In this document: positions 19,038-26,414 of the stretch, one piece after another
Layout: every line of letters starts with the position of its first letter
Numbering within the stretch: position 1 is the stretch's first letter
Assembly: GCA_964651445.1 (NCBI GenBank)
Contig: CAZYYW010000010.1
Coordinates: 1-38,141, forward strand
DNA length: 38,141 nt
DNA from: GCA-2746365 sp964651445
Lineage (GTDB): Bacteria > Pseudomonadota > Gammaproteobacteria > SZUA-229
Direction: 5' to 3'
The notes under the pieces: generated by a model
What the model was told of the DNA's origin: nothing
What the model saw: the letters and a program-made list of their open reading frames with translations, nothing else
Databases searched by the model: none
Program-made: the position numbers and the translations under genes

Positions 19038-19196
19038 ATGTTAGCAACACTTGCAATTATTAACTTGACCGTAGCGGCAGTACTAATCACTGACACCGCT
19101 GAAGCACGCACCGAACAAGAGCCTACTACCATCGTAGCGACTGTTGATACAAAAACACAATCAACTGATCACATCTCATGGGCTGACGAGGATTAA
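19038..19196 (+). CDS. Small exported peptide (52 aa), unknown function
   Basis: Too short for usual ORF cut-offs but unusually well equipped: consensus promoter boxes 40-60 bp upstream, Shine-Dalgarno GGAGA six bases before the ATG, and a strong hairpin terminator 22 bp after the stop. The product has a hydrophobic N-terminus (ATLAIINLTVAAVLIT, no basic start), a possible cleavage site at TAEA, and a polar, threonine-rich remainder ending in the acidic SWADED. There is no Cys, so it is neither a lipoprotein nor a disulfide-bonded bacteriocin. It matches no family I know. It stands alone between proA and an inverted MITE. Confidence 0.6.
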   Translation: MLATLAIINLTVAAVLITDTAEARTEQEPTTIVATVDTKTQSTDHISWADED

Positions 19197-19217
19197 TATC
19201 CTGCTACATGTCTGCAT

Positions 19218-19248
19218 AAAAAAACCTGCAATATCAGCAGGTTTTTTT
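19218..19248 (+). terminator. Rho-independent terminator of the 52-aa peptide gene
   Basis: Stem AAAAAAACCTGC / GCAGGTTTTTTT with a 7-nt loop and the T run as part of the stem. The symmetric A and T runs make it potentially bidirectional. Confidence 0.85.
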
Positions 19249-19253
19249 ATGGT

Positions 19254-19455
19254 CTATGCCATATCGAGTGGGTATACAATTATTTTTTTAGACACAGAGA
19301 CCACAGAGGTCACAGAGTTATCGTTTATAACGTTTAATAGATTCACCAATCTTGATGCTATTGAGGTTTATCTGCAACCCTGTAGTAGTCGTGTTAACTT
19401 TAAACACGCCCTGTGGTCTCCGTGTCTATTATCTTGCCCACTCAATGTGGCATAG
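19254..19455 (+). mobile_element. MITE-like element, copy A
   Basis: A 202-bp element with imperfect terminal inverted repeats (ctatgccatatcgagtggg and, on the other strand at the right end, ctatgccacattgagtggg). A second pair of inverted arms lies inside (gacacagagaccacagagg and tagacacggagaccacaggg). A diverged copy in the opposite orientation lies at 23916-24114. No coding capacity; the short ORFs in it are not convincing. Confidence 0.75.
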
Positions 19456-19586
19456 TCCCTTTTTTTATGGCTTATTTACTAACCCGAAGGCTGATTACCT
19501 AAGACAGCTCTATTCCATTCGTGAAGTCGCATCTTATCGCTGAAATCTATTTCATTCAGAATTAATCAAATATTCTCTAAATTTTG

Positions 19587-20594
19587 TTAGCCGGCTCTGC
19601 TCGATCCCACTAATTTTATACACAGTGTACTAATTTCATCCCATACATTGGCATCAATCATGCCTTTACTGGCGGCATCAATGTAAGCGCAGCGTTTTAA
19701 CATCAGCTGAAACGAACGTGCATGATGACGTGATAGGCAAGATTTAAACAAGGTGACGCGGCTTTGCCATACGCCTGAACGTCTTAATATAATATCCACC
19801 GACGAGGGATCTTGTGCAACCTGCGCCAGTAAGCGGATATCTTTCGCCAGTGCCCAGTTTACGATTACCGGTACCACACCTTCGGCATTCAGACCGGCAA
19901 CAATTTTAAGCACACGCTTACTGTTGCCGGTTAACAACATATCCATCAATTCGAACACGTTATAGCGTGACTGTGACGTGACGGCTTCTGCCACATCAGC
20001 ATAGCTGACTTTGCCTGGGCCTAACAATAAATAGAGCTTTTCGATTTCCTGATTTGCCGCCAGCAAGTTACCTTCAACATGCTGCGCGACATAAGCCAGC
20101 ACATCATTATCGGCTTGCATATCACGGGCATTAAAACGTTGCCGTAACCAGTGCGGCAGTTTATCGGCGGGCACCGGCCAGCACTGTACCAGCAGACCGT
20201 TTTGGTCAACCGCTTTATACCAGGCAGATTTTTTTGCATTGCCATCAACTTTACCGGCGTTGATAATCAGCACCGTATCTTCCGGTGGACGAGACAAATA
20301 ATCTTTGATTACCTGTGAACCTTGCTTGCCAGGTTTGGCTGTGGGCAGTCTTAACTCGACGATTCGGCGCGAGGCAAACAAAGACATAGTGGCGGCTTCA
20401 TCGAGTAAACGCTGCCAATCAAATTGCGCATCCACATCCAGTACTTCTCTTTCCGTGTAATCATTTTCGCGCAAAAAAGAACGGATTAAATCCAGCGCTT
20501 CCATTTGCTGCAAAGGTTCATCACCACTGACCATGTAAACTGGGTAAGTGGTTTTAGCCAGCATGGATTTTAACTGATCAGGACGCGCATTCAT
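19587..20594 (-). CDS. holA: DNA polymerase III subunit delta
   Basis: The clamp-loader subunit that opens the sliding clamp. The start is the ATG at 20594 (335 aa, MNARPDQLKSML), ten bases after the lptE stop; the longer frame to 20660 would run into lptE. The N-terminal YMVSGDEPLQQMEALDLIR matches the clamp-binding AAA+-like domain, followed by the central region (RRIVELRLPTAKPGKQG) and the C-terminal collar domain. The conserved order leuS-lptE-holA is that of E. coli; nadD, next in E. coli, lies 2.3 kb downstream here beyond proA and a MITE. Confidence 0.94.
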   Translation of the reverse strand: MNARPDQLKSMLAKTTYPVYMVSGDEPLQQMEALDLIRSFLRENDYTEREVLDVDAQFDWQRLLDEAATMSLFASRRIVELRLPTAKPGKQGSQVIKDYLSRPPEDTVLIINAGKVDGNAKKSAWYKAVDQNGLLVQCWPVPADKLPHWLRQRFNARDMQADNDVLAYVAQHVEGNLLAANQEIEKLYLLLGPGKVSYADVAEAVTSQSRYNVFELMDMLLTGNSKRVLKIVAGLNAEGVVPVIVNWALAKDIRLLAQVAQDPSSVDIILRRSGVWQSRVTLFKSCLSRHHARSFQLMLKRCAYIDAASKGMIDANVWDEISTLCIKLVGSSRAG

Positions 20595-20604
20595 GGGCGA
20601 GCGT

Positions 20605-21234
20605 TCACTTCGCTGCACCTTCTTCCTGACCGGAGTTAGCCAAACCGGGGGCAGAGACAAGCTTATCTCTGACCCCGAAGGCTTCCAGTTTCAACAATAT
20701 CAAACGCGCTGCATCTCGCTGCATATCCCTGAATAAAATTTCAGCTTCATTACTCACTGCCAATACGGCATTAGGATCAAAAACCAGACTACGTGTCACC
20801 TTCACCGTTTGTATAGAAGCCGGAGCAGAGCTAGCCGGTGTAGGGTCAGACGCAGATGCAAAGGCAATCTCAAAGTTAACTTGGTAAGTCAGCAAATATT
20901 CTATAACTCGACCATTGCCATCGACCGACAGTACGCCTTGTTTTTTATTTTCGGTCAGTAAAATCAATTGTGTTTTTGACTGCGCGGCTGTTGCTACCTG
21001 TTCAATTTTATTAACGTCCAGCAGTAATTTAATTTCGCGCGCCAGATCAAACAAGCTACCCTGCTGGAGAAACACGGGTGAAATGTCTTTCGATAAATCA
21101 ATGGCACCACGTAACTGAAAACCGCAGGCGGAAAGATTCAACAGTAGTGCCACAAGCACTAAAGCATGAAGATTTTTTTTGCACAAGTTAACAGCAATCG
21201 TTTGCACCGTTAGCAACATATTAATTCGCCACAA
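20605..21234 (-). CDS. lptE: LPS-assembly lipoprotein LptE
   Basis: An outer-membrane lipoprotein that plugs the LptD barrel and assists lipopolysaccharide insertion. 209 aa. The lipobox is LSAC with Cys37, followed by GFQLRGAIDLS, the canonical LptE mature N-terminus. The C-terminus has an extended Gly/Ala-rich tail. The ATG overlaps leuS by 14 bp; an internal ATG at 21219 would remove the overlap and shorten the pre-signal segment to a more usual length. Gene context (leuS-lptE-holA) settles the identity. Confidence 0.93.
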   Translation of the reverse strand: MWRINMLLTVQTIAVNLCKKNLHALVLVALLLNLSACGFQLRGAIDLSKDISPVFLQQGSLFDLAREIKLLLDVNKIEQVATAAQSKTQLILLTENKKQGVLSVDGNGRVIEYLLTYQVNFEIAFASASDPTPASSAPASIQTVKVTRSLVFDPNAVLAVSNEAEILFRDMQRDAARLILLKLEAFGVRDKLVSAPGLANSGQEEGAAK

Positions 21235-23740
21235 TGTTAACCAAACGACCCGGCACCACGATTATTTTTCGCACGGTTTTGCCTTCTATATTGGTTTTGA
21301 TTTTCTCATCTGCCAGAGCAGCGGCTTCAATACTGTCTTTGTCCGCATTGGCAGCAACAAAAATTTTAGCGCGTAATTTACCGTTTACCTGAACCACCAG
21401 TTCAAGTTCATCGCGCACCATGGCAGACTCGTCACACACCGGCCATTTGACTGTCGCCAGTACATCATCATGCCCTAACGCCTGCCATAATTGCTGCGTA
21501 ATATGTGGCACGATAGGTGATAACAACAACACCACGGCTTCGATGGCTTCACGTTTAACAGCGCTGTTTTGTTTATCTGTCTGCTCACTGCTACTTTCAA
21601 ATTTCATCAGCTCGTTGACTAATTCCATGTTGGCGGCGATGGCTGTATTAAAGGTGTGGCGACGACCAATGTCGTCGCTGACTTTTGCAATGGTTTCATG
21701 CGTTTTACGGCGCATGTCTTTTTGTTCGGCATTCAAAGCCGCTACATTTAAAGCCGTGCGTTCTGCGTTTTGCGCAGTAAAGTTGGCGACCAGCTTCCAC
21801 AAGCGTTTGAGAAAACGCGCAGCCCCTTCAACACCTTCGTCATTCCATTCCAGTGACTGCTCCGGTGGCGCAGCAAATAAAATAAACAGGCGCACCGTAT
21901 CGGCACCGTATTTTTCAATCAATGGCTGCGGGTCAACGGTATTGCCTTTCGACTTGGACATTTTACTGCCGTCTTTTAACACCATGCCCTGGGTTAATAA
22001 TTGTTTGAAGGGTTCGTCGCTGTCCAACAAACCTTCATCACGCATTAACTTGTGGAAAAAACGCGCGTATAACAAATGCAGTACCGCGTGTTCGATGCCA
22101 CCAATGTATTGATCGACAGGTGCCCAATAATTGGCTCGTTCATCCAACATTGCCGCACCCTTTTCATTTTTCGCATCGGGGCAGGTAAAACGTGCGTAAT
22201 ACCAGGACGATTCAAAAAAAGTATCGAAGGTATCGGTTTCTCTGCTCGCCTGTCCACCACACTCAGGGCAAGTGGTTTCATAAAACTCTGGCATTTTTTT
22301 AATCGGCGAACCCACATCGTCACCGTATGCGACATTTTCCGGCAAAATAACCGGCAACTGTTCTTCCGGTACTGCCACCGTGCCACATTGTTCACAGTGA
22401 ATAATCGGAATCGGTGTTCCCCAATAACGCTGCCGAGAAACTCCCCAATCACGTAAACGGTAGTTAATCTGCTTTTCACCTTTGTCCATAGCCGCCAGTT
22501 TGTTGGCGATAGCATCGATTGCCTGTGCAGAATGCAAACCATCAAATTCTGCAGAATTTTTTAACAGCCCTTGTTCAACATAGGCTTCTTTGTCCACCGA
22601 AACCTCACTGCCATCGGCAGGAAAAATGACTTGTTTAATTGCCAACCCATACGTTTTGGCAAAAGCGTAATCACGACTATCATGTGCAGGCACTGACATT
22701 ACCGCGCCAGAGCCATAATCGATAAGCACAAAATTCGCCACCCACACCGGTATCTGTTCACCCGTAAGGGGATGTATTGCCATTAATCCGGTCGCCATGC
22801 CCTTCTTTTCCATGGTGGCGACATCAGCCTCTGCCACACTGGTGGTTTTGCAGGTGTCGATAAACGCCTGTAATGCACCATTGTTTACTGCGGCTTTTTT
22901 AGCCAGCGGATGTTCAGCGGCAACGGCAACATAGGTGACGCCCATCAGGGTATCTGCACGGGTGGTATAGACTGTCAGCGGCGGTTCGGCTGAATGGTCA
23001 TCTGTATCTGAGCCAGCAATCTCAAATTGAAGTTGTACGCCGGTAGATCGACCAATCCAGTTGCGCTGCATGGTGCGCACTTGCTCCGGCCAGCCGTCGA
23101 GCGTATCCAGACCGTCTAGCAATTGCTGTGCATAATCAGTAATTTTCAAAAACCATTGCGAGATTTCCCGGCGTTCGACTTCAGTATCACAACGCCAACA
23201 CTTGCCATCAATGACCTGTTCATTTGCCAGCACAGTCATGTCGTTGGGACACCAGTTCACTCCTGCGGTTTTTTTATACGCCAAACCTTTTTTGAATAAA
23301 CGGGTAAATAACCATTGTTCCCAGCGGTAATAATCGGGCTGGCAGGTGGCAAGCTCGCGTTCCCAGTCATAAGCAAAACCCAGACGTTTTAGTTGCGTAC
23401 GCATGTAGTCGATATTTTCGTAGGTCCATTTCGCCGGTGCCACTTTGTTTTTGATGGCAGCATTTTCAGCAGGCAAACCAAAGGCATCCCAGCCCATCGG
23501 TTGTAATACGTTTTTGCCCTGCATACGCTGATAACGTGAAATTACGTCGCCGATGGAGTAATTACGCACATGCCCCATGTGCAGGCGACCACTGGGATAA
23601 GGAAACATCGCCAAGCAATAAAACTTGTCTTTTTTCGAGTCTTCACCTGCCCCATCAATGGCTCGAAAAACTGATTTTTCATGCCACATTTTCTGCACGT
23701 TTTCTTCTATTTCCTGAGCTTGATATTCTTCATTCATCAT
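21221..23740 (-). CDS. leuS: Leucyl-tRNA synthetase
   Basis: Class I synthetase, 839 aa. The HIGH motif is HMGH (54-57) within PYPSGRLHMGHVRNY, and KMSKS appears in full in DGSKMSKSKGNTVDP (about residue 590). Between them lie the CP1 editing domain (YTTRADTLMGVTYVAVAAEHPL with the editing Thr-rich patch) and two zinc-ribbon Cys pairs (CPECGG; CEQCG). Length and C-terminal domain are standard. The neighbouring lptE overlaps the end. Upstream, 175 bp separate it from MITE copy B; its promoter should lie there. Confidence 0.97.
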   Translation of the reverse strand: MMNEEYQAQEIEENVQKMWHEKSVFRAIDGAGEDSKKDKFYCLAMFPYPSGRLHMGHVRNYSIGDVISRYQRMQGKNVLQPMGWDAFGLPAENAAIKNKVAPAKWTYENIDYMRTQLKRLGFAYDWERELATCQPDYYRWEQWLFTRLFKKGLAYKKTAGVNWCPNDMTVLANEQVIDGKCWRCDTEVERREISQWFLKITDYAQQLLDGLDTLDGWPEQVRTMQRNWIGRSTGVQLQFEIAGSDTDDHSAEPPLTVYTTRADTLMGVTYVAVAAEHPLAKKAAVNNGALQAFIDTCKTTSVAEADVATMEKKGMATGLMAIHPLTGEQIPVWVANFVLIDYGSGAVMSVPAHDSRDYAFAKTYGLAIKQVIFPADGSEVSVDKEAYVEQGLLKNSAEFDGLHSAQAIDAIANKLAAMDKGEKQINYRLRDWGVSRQRYWGTPIPIIHCEQCGTVAVPEEQLPVILPENVAYGDDVGSPIKKMPEFYETTCPECGGQASRETDTFDTFFESSWYYARFTCPDAKNEKGAAMLDERANYWAPVDQYIGGIEHAVLHLLYARFFHKLMRDEGLLDSDEPFKQLLTQGMVLKDGSKMSKSKGNTVDPQPLIEKYGADTVRLFILFAAPPEQSLEWNDEGVEGAARFLKRLWKLVANFTAQNAERTALNVAALNAEQKDMRRKTHETIAKVSDDIGRRHTFNTAIAANMELVNELMKFESSSEQTDKQNSAVKREAIEAVVLLLSPIVPHITQQLWQALGHDDVLATVKWPVCDESAMVRDELELVVQVNGKLRAKIFVAANADKDSIEAAALADEKIKTNIEGKTVRKIIVVPGRLVNIVAN

Positions 23741-23915
23741 AATTTTTTTAATGCCCTAATTCCAGCATAACAACAGTTCGTCGGATGACTGCACATGCAT
23801 GTAAATCCTGAACTATAAATTAAGCACAGGGCTAAAACCAATCTGGAAGGATACACCAGCATCACATCGACATAAAGGATTCGTTTCATTCTAAAGTGTG
23901 TTTAGCAAAGTGGGA
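23741..23915. other. leuS upstream region
   Basis: Contains the leuS promoter region, by position only. I see no gene or T-box-like structure that I can support. Confidence 0.4.
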
Positions 23916-24114
23916 CTATGATTGAGTGGACAAGATAATAGACACAGAGACCACGGAGGGCACAGAGCGTATTTAAAGTTAACACGACTAGTACAGGGTT
24001 CTGATAAACCTCTATGTATTAAGGGGTATTAATACATTATAAACGATAACTCTGTGTGCTCTGTGGTCTCTGTGTCTATAAAAAATAACGGTATACCCAC
24101 TCGATATGGCATAG
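23916..24114 (-). mobile_element. MITE-like element, copy B (inverted relative to copy A)
   Basis: A 199-bp diverged copy of the element at 19254-19455, in the opposite orientation. The matching arms include gtatacccactcgatatggcatag at the right end and the gacacagagaccacggagg core. A few bases of the left terminus are deleted. It lies between leuS and the DUF1451 gene and ends 66 bp before the latter's start. Confidence 0.75.
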
Positions 24115-24180
24115 CCTCAGGAAAATTTACGATCATTTACTGCCAGTTCAACCAAGACAGAGATTTTATCAAGGAATACT

Positions 24181-24600
24181 ATGATTCAGCTACAAAGAAA
24201 ACCCGCCAGTCATCTCATTTCAGCGTACAACCAGATGATGCAGGAAATGCGTGATGCGTTTAAGCGTACTGAACTGGACGACATGACCTTGCAGAAGGCA
24301 TTGGATTTGGCTAAGCATCAAGCGGTTCATCTTGGTAGCGTGACGGCCGAGGAAGCACATGAGATTGGCGAATATATCAAACGTGACATTAACGACGCCG
24401 CCGAATATATGATGGAATCCAGCTCCGAATTCTACGATTGGTTACTGCTGGATATCGAGGTGATGGAACGTAAAGTGATGGAGCTATTTTTATCTGTGGC
24501 GGATCAAACCCGTATTGAATTGGAACAGTTCAGCCATGAAAAATCAATTAAACAAACTGCCCTTTATAAAAAAACGGGCAGCAAGCCTGCCGATTTGTAA
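24181..24600 (+). CDS. DUF1451-like protein lacking the zinc ribbon
   Basis: 139 aa, mostly helical and acidic. The middle (AVHLGSVTAEEAHEIGEYIKRDI) is like the N-terminal part of YbeL/DUF1451 proteins, which in E. coli sit divergently next to leuS, as here. YbeL ends with a CxxC...CxxC zinc ribbon. This protein has no Cys at all and ends right after the helical domain with TGSKPADL, so the ribbon is absent. The Shine-Dalgarno AAGGA lies six bases before the ATG. Function unknown. MITE copy B is close upstream and may carry or displace its promoter. Confidence 0.65.
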   Translation: MIQLQRKPASHLISAYNQMMQEMRDAFKRTELDDMTLQKALDLAKHQAVHLGSVTAEEAHEIGEYIKRDINDAAEYMMESSSEFYDWLLLDIEVMERKVMELFLSVADQTRIELEQFSHEKSIKQTALYKKTGSKPADL

Positions 24601-24890
24601 AACAAAACAATCGGAATCGCTAGCTCCACTTTCTCCGCGTATTTTCTACAAACTGATTTCAAGGCTAATCAGAAAAATTTTCCAGACTCCATGAATTAAA
24701 GTGACTAAAATTGGCAGATGAAATTATCATCATCGCTTATCATTTTCCCTTTTCTTAAAAGCATTAAGGTTTTTACTAAAATAACGAAAATACCCCGCTT
24801 GTTGCGAATTCATTAAAACGATATTCGTTGATTAATGTGATTTTTACTTTTTAAAGTATGAGTATCTTTGTTTGTTATTAAACACAACTG
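24601..24890. other. Intergenic stretch with a 42-bp dispersed repeat, no gene
   Basis: A/T-rich, with no supported ORF. It contains one copy of a 42-bp repeat (24804-24845). Confidence 0.5.
24804..24845. repeat. 42-bp palindromic direct repeat, copy 1
   Basis: Direct copy of 26109-26150 with 2-3 mismatches. Each copy is itself a palindrome: CATTAA / TTAATG outside and AACGA / TCGTT inside. The pair flanks the peroxidase pseudogene, the MITE and the operator cluster, 1.3 kb apart. Confidence 0.75.
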
Positions 24891-24891
24891 C

Positions 24892-24925
24892 AAAAAAAAC
24901 GGCAACCCTATGCGGGTTACCGTTT
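24892..24925 (-). terminator. Rho-independent terminator downstream of the peroxidase remnant
   Basis: Stem AAACGGTAACCC / GGGTTGCCGTTT (one G-T wobble) with a 5-nt loop, followed on the minus strand by a run of T. It fits termination of the minus-strand peroxidase gene. Confidence 0.8.
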
Positions 24926-24957
24926 ACTTTTTTAAGTTTTATCTATCTGTAACTGAT

Positions 24958-25578
24958 CTATAAGAGTAAACCATCATGACCAAAAGCATTGATGCGTAAA
25001 CCATCGGGATCTGCATCACCCGCTGTCGGTATCCACGGTGCTAAACAAGCGCGGTCTTTTACGCAGGGATCCGTTAGCGCTTTCATAAATTCAACTATAT
25101 CGGCCACTTCTGCATCCGTCATTTCCACATTCTGCAAAACGTTTTCAACGTTGGCAGCTCGATTGGCTTCTAATTGATCCAAATGAAACTGTGTGTTGAT
25201 TAACATATCTTGCGCTTGGATATTCGGATCCAATTTTGAAAAATCGTAATTAGCAATCGCCTCAGCCGGGTTCAAATGATGTCGAATTATAGCCTCCAAG
25301 GAGCCATGTGCTCCAGCATGTCCCCAAGGCCCTGTCACTTCAACGTTCAACAATGCTGGCGTCCTAAATTGATACATGTCAGCCGCGTCCTGTGTTTCGC
25401 GGAAGCGGCCGAAGTCATCATTGTTTAAGATGGCATTATGGTCTTCCTTACCACGCCCAATTTGCGGCACCGCAATCACATGGAAGTCTTCATCTGTCAT
25501 AAAATCACCTGAATGGCAAGAACCGCAGTTGGCACCACCATCGGCAATCGGCGTAAAGAACTTAATGGCTCCTCGCTT
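24958..25578 (-). pseudogene. C-terminal part of a di-haem cytochrome c peroxidase (MauG/CCP family)
   Basis: The open frame runs from about 25578 to the stop at 24958, about 206 aa. It has one c-type haem site (CGSCH at about 25521-25535), then FRTPALLNVEVTGPWGHAGAHGSL and FMKALTDP, the signature of the C-terminal haem domain of bacterial peroxidases. The N-terminal haem domain and the native start are missing: at 25577-25580 the frame meets a MITE insertion. On the far side a signal-peptide-bearing ORF (25744-25873) begins on the same strand, but its frame is off by one base relative to the peroxidase even when the insertion and one target copy are removed. The gene is therefore broken at least twice. 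A terminator remains at 24892-24925. Confidence 0.8.
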
Positions 25579-25744
25579 AGGGAACCTCTGAATAAGTCGT
25601 GAATCGGCATCTTGCAGGTTAGCTTATCCTGCTTCCGCGTTGTGAAACTTCGCAATAGCCAGCTATTACGCGCGTTCCACGCCTTGAACCAGAATAAGCT
25701 AATCTGCAATCTGCTCGACCCAGACTTGTTCAGAGGCTCCTTAG
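25577..25744. mobile_element. IS5-like MITE (160 bp) with TTAG target duplication
   Basis: The element at 25581-25740 has imperfect terminal inverted repeats GGAACCTCTGAATAAGTC / GGAGCCTCTGAACAAGTC. TTAG flanks it on both sides (25577-25580, 25741-25744), fitting the YTAR target preference of the IS5 group. It cannot encode a transposase. Its central part (25630-25678) resembles the centre of the differently ended MITE at 37606-37763. Confidence 0.85.
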
Positions 25745-25873
25745 GATACCGGCATGATTTACGCTGAGAGCCGAATAACTTACGTTTACATAAACAGTGC
25801 TCGCATATGCATTATTAAAAAATAATGTTGTTGATATCAATAGCAGTTCTATATAACTGTAATAATTTTTCAT
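25742..25873 (-). pseudogene. Signal-peptide N-terminal fragment cut by the MITE
   Basis: ATG at 25873, then a signal peptide (YYSYIELLLISTTLFF hydrophobic region, cleavage after AYA) and 17 residues (STVYVNVSYSALSVNHAGIL). The frame then enters the MITE, which supplies an in-frame TGA three codons later. It has its own promoter and operator-like palindromes (25915-25960). It could be the original 5' end of the peroxidase gene after a one-base frameshift, or a separate exported peptide; sequence alone does not decide. Confidence 0.55.
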
Positions 25874-25914
25874 ACAAAACATCTCTATTCACCCAAGATG
25901 ATCTACGTCTATAT

Positions 25915-25943
25915 ATTATAGAAAGACCGTTAATTTTGGTAAA
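25915..25943 (-). promoter_or_regulatory. Promoter of the MITE-truncated exported ORF
   Basis: On the minus strand: -35 TTTACC, 17-bp spacer, perfect -10 TATAAT; start site about 35 bp before the ATG at 25873. Confidence 0.6.
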
Positions 25944-25960
25944 TACCAAATCGTTGGTAT
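25935..25960. promoter_or_regulatory. Operator-like palindrome cluster over the -35 box
   Basis: TTTGGTA-AA-TACCAAA (25935-25950) overlaps ATACCAA-ATCG-TTGGTAT (25943-25960): three alternating half-sites. The first palindrome covers the -35 box, so a dimeric repressor would block the promoter. The regulator is unknown. Confidence 0.5.
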
Positions 25961-26414
25961 GCCTTTATGACATTTGGAATAACACTACTTTCGCTTTAAA
26001 ACCAGCTTTATGATTATGTCTTTTTCACCTTGTCATTATTCTCTTGTAGTGAGTAAATTACAGCAGAAATTTCACTTACGTTAGTGTCGGTTTGGGGTGG
26101 GCACTCCAGCGAATTCATTAAAACGTTGTTCGTTGATTAATGTGATTTATCTGGCAACACAGCAAGCATCCAAAAAATGGGCCATGCCCATTAGAAATTA
26201 GAAACATGCACTGAATATGTTCACACCCCTCAAGGAGGTACCGAGGTGATTGAATTTAAATAACACTTAACGAATTACATTTAACGAGGCAGTTACACAG
26301 AAATATTTATACTCTCAAATTTTCTTTTTTTAAACGTGATTTCTGTGGCAGAATTTTTTGGCTTTAAAAAGTCAATTAATAGATACCATCTCTCATTTTT
26401 GATTGCAAGCAACC
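25961..26414. other. Intergenic stretch downstream of the IS110 transposase
   Basis: Contains the second 42-bp repeat (26109-26150) and a perfect 9-bp inverted repeat CACAGAAAT/ATTTCTGTG (26296-26304, 26339-26347). A Shine-Dalgarno-like AAGGAGGT at 26232-26239 precedes only a 5-codon ORF. The right end of the IS110 element must lie in this stretch, but I cannot place it. Confidence 0.5.
26109..26150. repeat. 42-bp palindromic direct repeat, copy 2
   Basis: Partner of 24804-24845; same orientation, with the inner palindrome weakened by two substitutions. Confidence 0.75.

Noticed and set aside
19144..19543. Plus-strand ORFs of 103 and 63 aa through MITE copy A
   Set aside because: They follow the inverted repeats and have no RBS or recognisable domain.
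21420..22545. Long antisense and alternate-frame ORFs in leuS (up to 230 aa)
   Set aside because: Shadow frames of the well-conserved leuS gene.
24054..24254. 66-aa ORF crossing MITE copy B
   Set aside because: Out of frame with the DUF1451 gene and begins within the MITE; no support.
26232..26262. AAGGAGGT ribosome-binding-like site before GTGATTGAATTTAAATAA
   Set aside because: Followed by only five codons; could mark a lost gene but gives no supportable feature.
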